64,000 bases of DNA from an uncultured Prochlorococcus sp. (GTDB taxonomy: Bacteria > Cyanobacteriota > Cyanobacteriia > PCC-6307 > Cyanobiaceae): positions 1-64,000 of the forward strand of contig NZ_CACAYO010000008.1 in assembly GCF_902536725.1 (NCBI RefSeq), read 5' to 3'. Position 1 is the stretch's first letter, and each line of letters begins with the position of its first letter. Position numbers and translations under genes: made by a program. Below are positions 9,838 through 20,378 of this stretch, one piece after another. Under the pieces are notes generated by a model. The model saw only the letters and a list, made by a program, of their open reading frames with translations, made no database searches and was not told the DNA's origin.

Positions 9838-10377
9838 TTATTTAATAGTTTTAATTTCGTGATGATTTTCTACTATTTTCAAAATATTTTTGTTCCATGA
9901 ATATATAACCCTAAATCTATAATTATCAGAATCTAAAAGTCTGGTATGTTCAAGTATATACCAATCTTTGTAAGAAGATTCGAAAATCATTTCGTGTTCG
10001 TCGACTTGCTTAATATTTGAGATACCTTCATCATCACTTAAATAAAAATTTTCCCTCTTAAGTTGATGGCCTTTTAAAAATGCATGCATTTCTCCTCGTT
10101 CTTTATACTGAGGATTTTCGTCAAAGAAATTATATTTTTTTTCTGGGTACCAAGTGAACTTATAATGCGACTCCCATTCGGATTTAATCTCTAGAGCTTG
10201 AATAATTATATTCATACTTAAATTATAAGTTTTTTGTCCTTCATCAAGAAAATAAGTTCTATTAGATTTCCAACATCCAATATTCCTAGAAAACCACCTT
10301 TTTAAATTACTATTTAAGTTGATTTCAGGAGGGTTTTCACCAAAATGTAAATTTTTCTTCGGATTAATAGCAACCAT
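9838..10377 (-). CDS. CpeS/CpcS-like (DUF1001) bilin-lyase-fold protein
   Basis: 179 residues. The segment WFSRNIGCWKSNRTYF (about residues 28-43) matches the diagnostic start of CpcS/CpeS phycobiliprotein lyases (F-x-x-S-x-G-x-W-x-S-x-R-T). The following alternating hydrophobic/aromatic strands fit the family's lipocalin-like barrel. CpeS-type lyases attach bilins to phycobiliprotein cysteines. An organism with PetH lacking the linker domain probably has no phycobilisome, so this paralogue may bind another tetrapyrrole or act on a relict phycoerythrin. Family call moderate, function inference. It is divergent from sasA. Confidence 0.55.
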   Translation of the reverse strand: MVAINPKKNLHFGENPPEINLNSNLKRWFSRNIGCWKSNRTYFLDEGQKTYNLSMNIIIQALEIKSEWESHYKFTWYPEKKYNFFDENPQYKERGEMHAFLKGHQLKRENFYLSDDEGISNIKQVDEHEMIFESSYKDWYILEHTRLLDSDNYRFRVIYSWNKNILKIVENHHEIKTIK

Positions 10378-10483
10378 TTATAAATAAGACCTATTTATTT
10401 AATAGCTTATCTGTAAAATAAAAAAAAATATCTTAAGGTGTTTATAAGGATTAACAGCTTTTCAACACTTCAGAGGAAATCAT

Positions 10484-11602
10484 TTGAATGATAAAAAAGA
10501 GTTAAGATTAATACTTGTAGCAGCTAGAAATCAACTTTCTAGTAATGATATAAAGTCCCTAATAGCTTATTTAGAATCAGATGACTGTGAATTCGAGATA
10601 TCTCTCCAGGTTTCTGAGCCCACAGAGCAACCAGAATTACTTGAATTACATAGATTAGTCGCTATTCCGGCTCTTATAAAAGTTTCTCCAGCTCCAAAAC
10701 AAATATTTGCTGGAAGTAATATTTTTTCTCAGTTGCAAAAGTGGTTGCCAAGATGGAAACAGGAAGGCTTAACAAAAAATCTTGGTATTAATTTGCAGCC
10801 ATCAAAAATTGATTCAATAAGGACTCAAAAAGAATTTCTATTGGAAGATGAACTTCTCGTTTTAAGACAAGAAAATGAGACTTTAACCAAAAGAATAGAG
10901 TCTCAGGAGAGATTATTAAGAATGGTCGCGCATGAATTAAGGACACCTTTAACGGCTGCTACTTTAGCTGTGCAAAGTCAAAAACTCGGACAAATAGATA
11001 TTTCAAAATTACAAGAGGTAATTAAAAGACGTCTAGAAGAGATTGAACTTTTATCTCAGGATCTATTAGAGGTTGGAACAACAAAATGGGAAGCATTATT
11101 TAATCCTCAGAAAATTGATTTAGGTAATATTAGTGCTGAAGTAATACTCGAATTAGAAAAATTCTGGAGATTAAGGAATATTGAAATTGATACTGATATC
11201 CCATCTGATCTGCCAAATGTATTTGCAGATCAAAGAAGAATGAGGCAAGTATTTTTAAATTTAATTGAAAATGCTATTAAATTTTCTAAAGACTCTGGAT
11301 CTATAAAAATCACCATGATTCACAAGACAAATCAATGGGTAGAAATAACAATTTGTGACAAAGGTGCAGGTATTCCTTTGAGTGAACAAAAAAGAATTTT
11401 TCTTGATAGGGTAAGACTTCCGCAGACTTCTGAAGGAACTTCAGGATTTGGCATAGGGTTATCAGTATGCAGGAGAATTGTACAAGTCCATGGAGGAAGA
11501 ATATGGGTCGTATCTGAAATAGGTGTAGGTTCCTGCTTCCATTTCACAGTTCCTGTGTGGCAAGGACAAAACAAAGAGCAACAATACTTGACGAAAGGCT
11601 AG
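10484..11602 (+). CDS. sasA: Circadian output sensor histidine kinase SasA
   Basis: 372 residues: an N-terminal KaiB-like thioredoxin-fold sensory domain (about 1-95, [17 protein letters not shown]), a coiled-coil linker (about 118-145), a HisKA domain with phospho-acceptor His150 in [10 protein letters not shown], and an HATPase domain with N box ([12 protein letters not shown]), G1 box (DKGAGIP) and G2 box (GFGIGLSV). SasA reads the KaiC phosphorylation state through the KaiB-like domain and phosphorylates RpaA. The start is TTG at 10484, preceded by AGAGGA eight bases upstream, which decides it. Kai genes are not in the window. Confidence 0.93.
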   Translation: MNDKKELRLILVAARNQLSSNDIKSLIAYLESDDCEFEISLQVSEPTEQPELLELHRLVAIPALIKVSPAPKQIFAGSNIFSQLQKWLPRWKQEGLTKNLGINLQPSKIDSIRTQKEFLLEDELLVLRQENETLTKRIESQERLLRMVAHELRTPLTAATLAVQSQKLGQIDISKLQEVIKRRLEEIELLSQDLLEVGTTKWEALFNPQKIDLGNISAEVILELEKFWRLRNIEIDTDIPSDLPNVFADQRRMRQVFLNLIENAIKFSKDSGSIKITMIHKTNQWVEITICDKGAGIPLSEQKRIFLDRVRLPQTSEGTSGFGIGLSVCRRIVQVHGGRIWVVSEIGVGSCFHFTVPVWQGQNKEQQYLTKG

Positions 11603-11643
11603 CCTTACTCTTAGTTTTTAATAAGCTGTTATGCTGATTTCCT

Positions 11644-11716
11644 GGCCCCATCGTCTAGAGGCCTAGGACACCTCCCTTTCACGGAGGCGACAGGGGTTCG
11701 AATCCCCTTGGGGCTA
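11644..11716 (+). tRNA. trnE: tRNA-Glu (UUC anticodon)
   Basis: A 73-nt cloverleaf. The acceptor arms GGCCCCA and TGGGGCT pair with a G-U at position 1-72 and discriminator A at 11716. The D arm contains GTCTAGAGGCCTAGGAC. The anticodon stem CCTCC/GGAGG encloses loop CTTTCAC with anticodon TTC. The T arm is GGGGTTCGAATCCCC. CCA is not encoded. In cyanobacteria glutamyl-tRNA also feeds 5-aminolevulinate synthesis for chlorophyll, so this tRNA serves both translation and pigment supply. Confidence 0.96.
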
Positions 11717-11732
11717 TTATCTGAAATTTAAA

Positions 11733-12269
11733 CTAATTTATTGATAATTTTGCTTGCCTATCAACGGCAATCAGATTTTCAGAAAGATCTTTTTTTAGTC
11801 TTTTCTCTATCATTCCTATTGGCATCCACTGACATCCTTGAACAGTTAGATCATAGACTAATGAATTTTTTGAAGTATTCTTAATGTTTTGTATTTTCCA
11901 ACTACCTTCAAATTTCCTGAAATCACCTTTTATTAAATTAAATTTTAAGAGGCCAAGCTCCTTATCTTCAAATAAGTCTATAGTTACTTCAGCTGAAAAT
12001 TTCATGCCAAGGAAATCTTGAGCCCCAACTTGTTTAAGGTGGACATTATTGTTTTTTTGATAGATTTTTTTGCTTGATAATAAATTTGGTATATAAAGAT
12101 TTAATCGATCATAATCTGTTAAAACATTCCACAAAGAATCTAAGCTTGCAGAAGTTGTAAGTTGAGCTGCGAGTCTTCTTGTTCCGCCAGAAAGTTTTTC
12201 CATCGTTTGCTCAATTGTCCTGTAGTCATTTTTTTTTGAATGATCTACTGATTCTTGAGAATTAATCAT
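11733..12269 (-). CDS. START-like (SRPBCC) polyketide cyclase/lipid-binding family protein
   Basis: 178 residues of the cyclase/dehydrase SRPBCC superfamily. After a charged 30-residue N-terminus, the core has the first strand AAQLTTSASLDSLWNVLTDYDRL, the characteristic D-Y-x-x-x-x-x-x-I-P, VGAQDFLGMKF, GDFRKFEGSWKI and the C-terminal helix MIEKRLKKDLSENLIAVDRQA. The fold forms a hydrophobic cavity for lipids, carotenoids or tetrapyrroles. Plant/cyanobacterial relatives have this same DFRxFEGSW motif; the ligand is unknown. Convergent with the tRNA. Confidence 0.75.
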   Translation of the reverse strand: MINSQESVDHSKKNDYRTIEQTMEKLSGGTRRLAAQLTTSASLDSLWNVLTDYDRLNLYIPNLLSSKKIYQKNNNVHLKQVGAQDFLGMKFSAEVTIDLFEDKELGLLKFNLIKGDFRKFEGSWKIQNIKNTSKNSLVYDLTVQGCQWMPIGMIEKRLKKDLSENLIAVDRQAKLSIN

Positions 12270-12443
12270 AAATGAATTTTTTAAATAGATAAAAAATTTA
12301 TTTCTGTGTAACTATACAGATAAAAACAATAAATACTGAAAAATAAAAATAATTTCTTTAATATATTCCGATCTCAAAACGTAACCATTTTTGTGAAATC
12401 ACTACAAATTAAACTACAAATTGATAATCTCATATATAAATAA

Positions 12444-13646
<1,203 letters not shown>

Positions 13647-13756
13647 ATCTTTGATATTTATATTTAAGTTTCACCTACTAAATACTTTTTGGTTTAGACA
13701 CAATTTGTAGCTAATATCTTAAAAAAAGAGGATTTTAAATAAAGAATACTAAAAAT

Positions 13757-15280
13757 ATGCCTTCAACTTTAAGTAATCCTCTAAGATTAGGTTTACGGCA
13801 GGAAAGAGTTATATCTCCACAATGCTTAGTAATATTTGGTGCTAGTGGAGACCTTACTCATAGAAAATTAATACCAGCCTTATTTGAACTCTATTTGCAA
13901 AGAAGAATTCCTAGTGAATTTGGAATAGTTGGTTGTGCGAGAAGACCCTGGACTGACAATGAGTTTAGAGAAAAGATGAAAGTAAAGCTATCAAATCAAA
14001 TATCTGGCAAAGAAAGGGAGTGGGAACAATTTTCTAATTATCTTTTCTATGAGCCAGTTGACTTACAACAAAGCGATCATGTTGTAAGGCTTTCTAAAAG
14101 ATTAAATGAAATTGATAAAACGCAAGCTACTCATGGGAATAGAACATTTTATTTATCAGTATCTCCGAATTTCTATGCAAGTGGATGTAAAGCTCTTAAC
14201 GCAGCTGGGCTTTTAGATGACCCTAAGAAAAGTCGTTTAGTGATTGAAAAACCCTTTGGAAGAGATTATTCAAGTGCAAAAAAATTGAATAAGATTGTTC
14301 AAAGTTGTGCTGAAGAAAGTCAGATATATAGGATTGATCATTATTTAGGTAAAGAAACAGTTCAAAATATTCTTGTTTTGAGGTTTGCTAACACTATCTT
14401 TGAACCAATCTGGAACAGAAATTATATATCCAGTGTTCAAATTACTTCATCTGAAACAGTGGGTGTTGAAGATAGAGCAGGTTATTACGAAAGTTCTGGC
14501 GCTTTAAGGGATATGCTTCAAAATCATATGACTCAAATGCTTGCTGTTACTGCTATGGAACCTCCTGGAAAGTTTGAACCGGAAGCAATAAGAAATGAAA
14601 AAGCTAAGGTTCTTCAAGCTTCAAAACTTGCTGACGAAAATGAACCGTGGAATTGTTGCATAAGAGGTCAATATGGAGAGGGAGGAAATATTTCAAATCG
14701 TCTCAAAGGATATCGGCAGGAAGATGGTGTTAATTGTAATAGCACAACAGAAACTTATATTGCTACAAAAGTTTTCGTTGATAATTGGCGTTGGCAAGGG
14801 GTTCCTTTTTATTTGAGAACAGGGAAGAGACTTCCTAAAAGACTTGGAGAAATAGTCTTAACTTTTAAAGACGTTCCTGTTCATTTATTTGAATCAACAA
14901 TAATAAATCCTGCTCCAAATCAACTAATCCTTAGAATTCAGCCAAATGAAGGTGCTACTTTCAAATTTGAGGTAAAATCTCCTGGTTCTGGAATGAAATC
15001 GAGACCTGTTGAGATGGAGTTTTCTTATGATGAATCATTTGGAGAACCTTCAGATGAAGGCTACGTAAGATTATTAGCTGATGCAATGCTTTCTGATCCA
15101 ACCTTATTTACTAGAAGTGATGAAGTAGAGGCAGCTTGGAAACTTTATACGCCATTAATAGAATTGATGGATAATTCTCCTTGGAAGTTACCTATTTATA
15201 ATTATGAATCTATGACGTGGGGACCTCCTGAGTCTGATCAATTACTTTCAAAAGATAATATTTTTTGGCGTAGACCTTAG
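13757..15280 (+). CDS. zwf: Glucose-6-phosphate 1-dehydrogenase
   Basis: First enzyme of the oxidative pentose phosphate pathway; it makes NADPH in the dark. 507 residues, normal length. It shows the NADP-binding FGASGDLTHRKLIPALFEL near the N-terminus, the active-site RIDHYLGKETVQN with its catalytic His region, VIEKPFGRD and the C-terminal WRWQGVPFYLRTGKRL. It is followed after 2 bases by opcA, whose product activates it, so the two are certainly one transcription unit. Position after petH is consistent with NADPH metabolism but the genes are 110 bases apart. Confidence 0.97.
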   Translation: MPSTLSNPLRLGLRQERVISPQCLVIFGASGDLTHRKLIPALFELYLQRRIPSEFGIVGCARRPWTDNEFREKMKVKLSNQISGKEREWEQFSNYLFYEPVDLQQSDHVVRLSKRLNEIDKTQATHGNRTFYLSVSPNFYASGCKALNAAGLLDDPKKSRLVIEKPFGRDYSSAKKLNKIVQSCAEESQIYRIDHYLGKETVQNILVLRFANTIFEPIWNRNYISSVQITSSETVGVEDRAGYYESSGALRDMLQNHMTQMLAVTAMEPPGKFEPEAIRNEKAKVLQASKLADENEPWNCCIRGQYGEGGNISNRLKGYRQEDGVNCNSTTETYIATKVFVDNWRWQGVPFYLRTGKRLPKRLGEIVLTFKDVPVHLFESTIINPAPNQLILRIQPNEGATFKFEVKSPGSGMKSRPVEMEFSYDESFGEPSDEGYVRLLADAMLSDPTLFTRSDEVEAAWKLYTPLIELMDNSPWKLPIYNYESMTWGPPESDQLLSKDNIFWRRP

Positions 15281-15282
15281 AA

Positions 15283-16584
15283 ATGAAACCTCAACTAACA
15301 CTCCAAACTCCATTAGAGCTGCCTTATCAGGAAATTTCTAATTACCTTAATAAATTATGGACTTCAGAAGATAAAGATAATACTGGTGCAAATACTTTTA
15401 CATTAATGGTCTGGCAACCTGCTTGGCTAGAACAATGTTTGGTTCAAAATGGATTAGTAAGTGGACCAATTACTGGAAATTTAAGTCAAGAGATAATTGA
15501 AGTTGCTAAAAAATTTATATTAGATAAAGGACTTCCTCTTACTACTTCCCTCAATAGTCCAGAATTATTGAATTTGTTGAAGGGAAATTTATCTAATAAA
15601 GACTTTGAAGACTTTAGGGGTCAATTTTTTGAATCATCAATAAGTACATTAAATCCAAGAAGATTAATAACTCTAGCGCCAACATTAAATAAAAATTCAG
15701 ATATCAAAACTTTTGTATCCGCATACTGTCCATTAAGTGATACCCCAGCTTTGCAACCTATATGTGGAGATTTAGTTGTTATTAGGGGAGACTCAGCTTC
15801 CATATCCCAGAAAGGACTAAAAATAATTGATGAATTATCTATTGGTGAATTGCCTTCTTGGCTGTGGTGGAATGGAAGCTTAGATGAATCGCCCGAAATT
15901 TTCGAATATTTTACTAATCATGGTCTAAGGTTAATAATTGATACTGCTCTTGGATCGCCTAACAGATGTTTAAAAGTTTTAGATCAATTGAATAATTCAA
16001 ATAAAGCTATTAATGATTTGAATTGGGTTAGATTAAAAGATTGGAGGGAATCATTGGCAATGATTTTTGATCCTCCTTCGAGAAGACCAATTTTAGATCA
16101 TATTACTGATATTGATATTGATATCGCAGGAGATCATATTATTCAAGCTTTGTTTTTAATCTCATGGATTAGCGATAAACTTAATTGGTCTTTTCTAAGA
16201 GTTGATAGGGATACAGAATCAATAAAAATTCAGTTTAAAAGAATTAATGGCGAAATAATTTCTGCATCAATTAATCCTTTATCTTTGGGAAATCCAAGTA
16301 TTCATATAGGACAAGTTATTGGATTGAGGTTAATTTCAAAAATTAGTGAGGTTCAAAAAAATAACACTTGTGTAATACTTGGTTGTGAATCAGTGGAATG
16401 TATGAGACTTGAAGCAGGTGGAATGGCTAATATGGAATTAATAGAACAAGTTGTTCCAAATTCTTTTTCCTCATCAGCGTACGATGTTAGTAAATTATTG
16501 GGAAGTAGTAGAGGTAATACAAGTCCTCTTTTTGAAAATTCTATTAAAATAGCTCTTCAAATATTTAATGGTTTTAATGACTAA
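15283..16584 (+). CDS. opcA: Glucose-6-phosphate dehydrogenase assembly protein OpcA
   Basis: 433 residues. OpcA is a cyanobacterial/actinobacterial redox-responsive activator of G6PDH, acting on oligomerisation and substrate affinity under thioredoxin control. Recognised by overall layout and the conserved stretches LMVWQPAWLEQCLV (about 45-60), CGDLVVIRGDSAS and LPSWLWWNGSLDESPE. Immediately downstream of zwf (2 bases) and 3 bases before cbiA. Cys residues such as that in PAWLEQC are candidates for redox control, by analogy only. Confidence 0.92.
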   Translation: MKPQLTLQTPLELPYQEISNYLNKLWTSEDKDNTGANTFTLMVWQPAWLEQCLVQNGLVSGPITGNLSQEIIEVAKKFILDKGLPLTTSLNSPELLNLLKGNLSNKDFEDFRGQFFESSISTLNPRRLITLAPTLNKNSDIKTFVSAYCPLSDTPALQPICGDLVVIRGDSASISQKGLKIIDELSIGELPSWLWWNGSLDESPEIFEYFTNHGLRLIIDTALGSPNRCLKVLDQLNNSNKAINDLNWVRLKDWRESLAMIFDPPSRRPILDHITDIDIDIAGDHIIQALFLISWISDKLNWSFLRVDRDTESIKIQFKRINGEIISASINPLSLGNPSIHIGQVIGLRLISKISEVQKNNTCVILGCESVECMRLEAGGMANMELIEQVVPNSFSSSAYDVSKLLGSSRGNTSPLFENSIKIALQIFNGFND

Positions 16585-16587
16585 TAA

Positions 16588-17979
16588 ATGCCTTGTGTAA
16601 TTTCTTCTCCTTCATCTGATAGTGGGAAAACTACATTATCTCTTTTGATATCTTGTTGGGCTTTCTCAAAAGGTATAAAGATACAAACTTTCAAGGTTGG
16701 CCCAGATTATCTCGATCAACAACAACTTAGTTCAATTGGGCAACCTATTTGTAGGAATTTAGATATTTTTTTAAGTGGTGAGGAATGGGTTCAAGAATGT
16801 TTTTTTAAACATTCATTAAAATATGAATTCTCATTAATTGAAGGAGCAATGGGTTTATTTGATGGATTAGGCTCGACAACCTATTCGAGCACAGCAAATA
16901 TCTCTAAACTTCTAAATGTTCCAGTAATTTTTATTCTTGATGCTAAAGGTCAAGTAGCTTCCCTTTTGGCGACTGTTAGAGGTTTTAGAGATTTCGATAG
17001 TGAATTGTCCATATCAGGAATTATATTTAACAACGTTAATTCAGATAGACATAAAAAATTAATCGAAGAAGTATTTAAAAATGAAGCTATCGAAATTCTT
17101 GGTTTTTTACCATCCGATTCAAAAATAACTTTAAATAAAGCTAATTTAGGTTTGATATCTCCATTGGATAATGATAAAGAAATTGATGTTGAGTATTTTG
17201 CAAATTTTGCCGAAAGAAATCTTGATGTATTTTCTCTTATTAAATTTCTGAAATCTCCTCAAAAGAAAATATTGAATTCTGCATGTTTTGAAGATTTTGA
17301 AATAGATAAGTATAAACCTATCGCAATTGCAGAAGATAAAATCTTTCATTTTCAATACCCTGAAACTAGGGAGTTTTTGAGCGAAATAGGAATCCCATTG
17401 ATTTCGTGGAGTATTTATGATGATGAAGAGATACCCAATGAGGCTTCTTCTTTAATTATTCCAGGGGGATTCCCTGAAAAATATGCTGATCATATAAGTA
17501 ACTCTAAAAAAAGCTTAAATTCGTTAAAGAAATTCCGCAAAAATGGATTTATATATGCAGAGTGTGGAGGAATGATGATTTTAGGGGATTTTATAAAAGA
17601 TGTAAATGGTAATAATCATAGAATGACTGGTATCCTGCCTTTTAGGTCTAAAAAAAGTAAACTTACAGTTGGTTATAGATACATTGAGGGTTTAAAAGAT
17701 ACGCCGATCATCAAACAAAATCAATTAATTAGAGGACATGAATTTCATTATTGGGAAATTGAAAATAATTTATCAGAATTGGATTTATTAAAAGCTGAAT
17801 ATCAGAAGAAAGTATCTTCCCCATGGAAAATTAGATCATGGGAAACTGAATACAAAAATGAAGGCTATTTTGATGAAAAATTACATGCAAGTTGGATTCA
17901 CTTACATTTGCCAAGTTCTCCAGAAGTAGCAAAAAACTTTATAGACGTCACCCAAATTAGTTTTTCAAAGGATTCTTAA
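16588..17979 (+). CDS. cbiA: Cobyrinate a,c-diamide synthase
   Basis: Glutamine-dependent amidation of cobyrinate side chains a and c in corrinoid synthesis. 463 residues: N-terminal ATP-binding domain with SPSSDSGKTT (residues 7-16), GPDYLD and EGAMGLFDG; C-terminal class I glutamine amidotransferase domain with nucleophile Cys326 in YAECGGMM and PGGFPEKYA. The catalytic His near the end is in SWIHLHLPS. Marine picocyanobacteria make pseudocobalamin for B12-dependent methionine synthase and ribonucleotide reductase. Last gene of the zwf-opcA-cbiA unit; its stop overlaps the convergent PAP2-like gene by 4 bases. Confidence 0.93.
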   Translation: MPCVISSPSSDSGKTTLSLLISCWAFSKGIKIQTFKVGPDYLDQQQLSSIGQPICRNLDIFLSGEEWVQECFFKHSLKYEFSLIEGAMGLFDGLGSTTYSSTANISKLLNVPVIFILDAKGQVASLLATVRGFRDFDSELSISGIIFNNVNSDRHKKLIEEVFKNEAIEILGFLPSDSKITLNKANLGLISPLDNDKEIDVEYFANFAERNLDVFSLIKFLKSPQKKILNSACFEDFEIDKYKPIAIAEDKIFHFQYPETREFLSEIGIPLISWSIYDDEEIPNEASSLIIPGGFPEKYADHISNSKKSLNSLKKFRKNGFIYAECGGMMILGDFIKDVNGNNHRMTGILPFRSKKSKLTVGYRYIEGLKDTPIIKQNQLIRGHEFHYWEIENNLSELDLLKAEYQKKVSSPWKIRSWETEYKNEGYFDEKLHASWIHLHLPSSPEVAKNFIDVTQISFSKDS

Positions 17980-18455
17980 TTTATTATCAAATCAAATATT
18001 TTGAGAGGAGATCCTAAAAAAAACATTCCGGGCAGAGTAATTAATGGTCCTAAAAAACTACCCACCATGACCTCAATTTTTGTATGGCCTAGGGTTTCTT
18101 TTAAAAATAATTCAGATTTAGGGTCTAGTTTTTTTGATAGTTTGTTGATTTCTGCAGCTTGTATTCCAGCTGATTTTCTAACACCACTAGCGTCATACAT
18201 AACTATTAGTGCTACAGCAACTGATAATGCGAATATTGAGCTATCAAATCCCAATTCGTAACCTACACCAGATGCAGCACCTGTTATTAAGGCCGAATGG
18301 CTTGAAGGCATACCACCAGTCTCGAACATAATTCCAAACCTGATCTCTCCAGTTGAAAAGAAATTGAATACAATTTTAAAAAATTGAGCTAGTAAACAGG
18401 ATAATAAGCTCCAGAAAAGAACTGAATTATTAAAAAAGGTAAAAAACTCAGACAT
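17976..18455 (-). CDS. Divergent PAP2 family (DUF212) membrane protein
   Basis: 159 residues with about four membrane segments. The motifs GGMPSSHSALITGAASGVGY and MYDASGVRKSAGIQA identify the divergent PAP2 / acid-phosphatase-vanadium-haloperoxidase-related family shared by plants and cyanobacteria. The first motif keeps the Ser-His of lipid phosphatase active sites; activity and substrate are unproven. It lies 13 bases downstream of the GGPP synthase gene on the same strand, so it may act on prenyl diphosphates or lipids, but this is inference from position. Confidence 0.8.
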   Translation of the reverse strand: MSEFFTFFNNSVLFWSLLSCLLAQFFKIVFNFFSTGEIRFGIMFETGGMPSSHSALITGAASGVGYELGFDSSIFALSVAVALIVMYDASGVRKSAGIQAAEINKLSKKLDPKSELFLKETLGHTKIEVMVGSFLGPLITLPGMFFLGSPLKIFDLIIN

Positions 18456-18468
18456 GAACTAAAACTAT

Positions 18469-19371
18469 TTATCTGTCTCTGTTTGTAATAAAGTCGGCTA
18501 ATGATATTAAATGCTTTGCATCTGCCCCCCAAGGTTCAATTGCTTTTTTAGCTTTTTCAACTAAATCAAATGCTCTTTTCTTTGACTCCTCCATACCAAG
18601 TAATTTAGGGTAAGTAGTTTTGTCTGCTAAAAGATCTTTACCAGCAGTTTTACCAAGCTTTTCACTACTTGAAGTTAAATCAAGAATATCATCTATTATT
18701 TGGAAGGCCAAACCAATTCCCTCTGCATATGTTGTTAAAGCTTCTAAAAGTTTTTTGTTAGCGCCTGCGATCATCGCGCCTGTTCTCACACAAGCCTTTA
18801 ATAAAGCCCCAGTTTTATGAAGATGAATATATTCAAGAGTATCAAGGTCGACTTCTTTCCCTTCGCATTCTAAATCAACAACTTGTCCCCCTACTAGGCC
18901 GGGTGCACCTGCGACTAATGATAATTCGCCAACTACATTTAATAATCTATTTGGATCTACTCCAGGGCTTCTTAAAGAGACCATTTCAAAGGCCCTAGTT
19001 AATAAAGCATCGCCTGCAAGAATAGCTATTGCATCTCCATATACTTTATGATTCGTTGGCCTACCTCTCCTCAAGTCATCATTATCCATCGCGGGAAGAT
19101 CATCATGAATCAAGGACATTGTATGGATCATTTCTATCGCTACTGCAGTAGGAACAGCAAGAGAGGGTTCTCCTCCAGCCAGTGAGCAAGATGCTAAACA
19201 TAAAATTGGACGTATTCTTTTCCCTCCAGCTAAAAGGGAATATCTCATTGATTCTCTTAAAATTTCTGGATTTTCAGGGCCCAAGGAAAAATCAAGTGCT
19301 TCCTCTACAACCTTTTTAGTGTGTTTAAGATATTTTTCAAAATCAGAAATGCTATTTATAACTTCAGTCAT
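18469..19371 (-). CDS. crtE: Geranylgeranyl diphosphate synthase
   Basis: 300 residues of the trans-prenyltransferase family. The first Asp-rich motif is [17 protein letters not shown] (type II FARM with a two-residue insert), the second is IIDDILD, and GGKRIRP binds the diphosphate. It condenses isoprenoid units to C15/C20 for carotenoids, chlorophyll phytyl tails and quinones. crtE fits because cyanobacteria use one such enzyme; an FPP synthase (ispA) assignment cannot be excluded. It sits 36 bases downstream of folD on the same strand. Confidence 0.88.
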   Translation of the reverse strand: MTEVINSISDFEKYLKHTKKVVEEALDFSLGPENPEILRESMRYSLLAGGKRIRPILCLASCSLAGGEPSLAVPTAVAIEMIHTMSLIHDDLPAMDNDDLRRGRPTNHKVYGDAIAILAGDALLTRAFEMVSLRSPGVDPNRLLNVVGELSLVAGAPGLVGGQVVDLECEGKEVDLDTLEYIHLHKTGALLKACVRTGAMIAGANKKLLEALTTYAEGIGLAFQIIDDILDLTSSSEKLGKTAGKDLLADKTTYPKLLGMEESKKRAFDLVEKAKKAIEPWGADAKHLISLADFITNRDR

Positions 19372-19407
19372 TTTATCCCTTTAGTAAAAAATTTTTCATC
19401 TTGGAGT

Positions 19408-20304
19408 TTATGGCAAAAGATCATTAAGATTTGATGATAAACCAAATTGTTTTTGCCAGCTAAAAATAGTATTCACAAGTAACATTGTTACTGTCATTGG
19501 TCCAACGCCTCCTGGTACAGGTGTGTATGCAAATACTTTAGAAATGACATCTTCTAATAATACATCGCCACATAATCTGGTTTGATTTTTATTGGAACTT
19601 TTTAATCTATGTATTCCAACATCAATAATTACTGCTCCTTCTTTTACAAAACTTGAATCTATTAGATTGGGTTTTCCTGCAGCCGCAATTAGAATGTCGG
19701 CTTCTCTACAGACTTTATTCAAATTTAATGTTTTTGAATGAGTCATTGTTACCGTGCCATTTAGATTCAACAACATAAGCGATAGGGGTTTCCCAACAAG
19801 CAAACTTCTCCCTATGACAACAATTTTCTTGCCTTCAATTTTAATATTTTGGGATCTTAATAAATTAATAATTCCTGCTGGTGTACATGATCTCATCCCA
19901 GGCTCATTTTTTACTAATTTCCCGATGTTTATCTCATTTAATCCATCTACATCTTTGATTGGATTAATATGGCTGATTAGTTTTTGCTCATCAAACTTCT
20001 TTGGGATGGGAAGTTGTAGCAACATTCCATCAATATTTTTGTCTGAGTTTAGTTTGTTTATTAATTGTTCAACTTCTTTTTGCTCTACATTATCTTTTAG
20101 ATGAAAGATGAAACTTTTTATTCCGACCCTTGAACATGCTTTTTCCTTATTATTGACGTAAACACCACTTGCTGGGTCTTCACCTATTCTTATTACTGCT
20201 AAACCAGGAGCTCTTTTTGCAATTTCTTTATTACTAGAAATATATTCATTTAATCTCTCCTCAATTTCAAGAGATAATTTTTTACCGTCTAATTTTAATG
20301 ACAT
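19408..20304 (-). CDS. folD: Bifunctional methylenetetrahydrofolate dehydrogenase / methenyltetrahydrofolate cyclohydrolase
   Basis: 298 residues, normal FolD length. It contains the catalytic-lysine region [28 protein letters not shown], and NADP-binding [17 protein letters not shown], followed by [14 protein letters not shown] strand [10 protein letters not shown] and the C-terminal [16 protein letters not shown]. It interconverts 5,10-methylene-THF and 10-formyl-THF for purine synthesis and formyl-Met. The gene belongs to a minus-strand unit with the GGPP synthase and PAP2-like genes. Confidence 0.96.
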   Translation of the reverse strand: MSLKLDGKKLSLEIEERLNEYISSNKEIAKRAPGLAVIRIGEDPASGVYVNNKEKACSRVGIKSFIFHLKDNVEQKEVEQLINKLNSDKNIDGMLLQLPIPKKFDEQKLISHINPIKDVDGLNEINIGKLVKNEPGMRSCTPAGIINLLRSQNIKIEGKKIVVIGRSLLVGKPLSLMLLNLNGTVTMTHSKTLNLNKVCREADILIAAAGKPNLIDSSFVKEGAVIIDVGIHRLKSSNKNQTRLCGDVLLEDVISKVFAYTPVPGGVGPMTVTMLLVNTIFSWQKQFGLSSNLNDLLP

Positions 20305-20378
20305 TTATAAAAAGATCTCCTTTTTACTTCTAGGATGCCTATAATTTTAAATTATTCAAATAGATTTAATTATATTCT

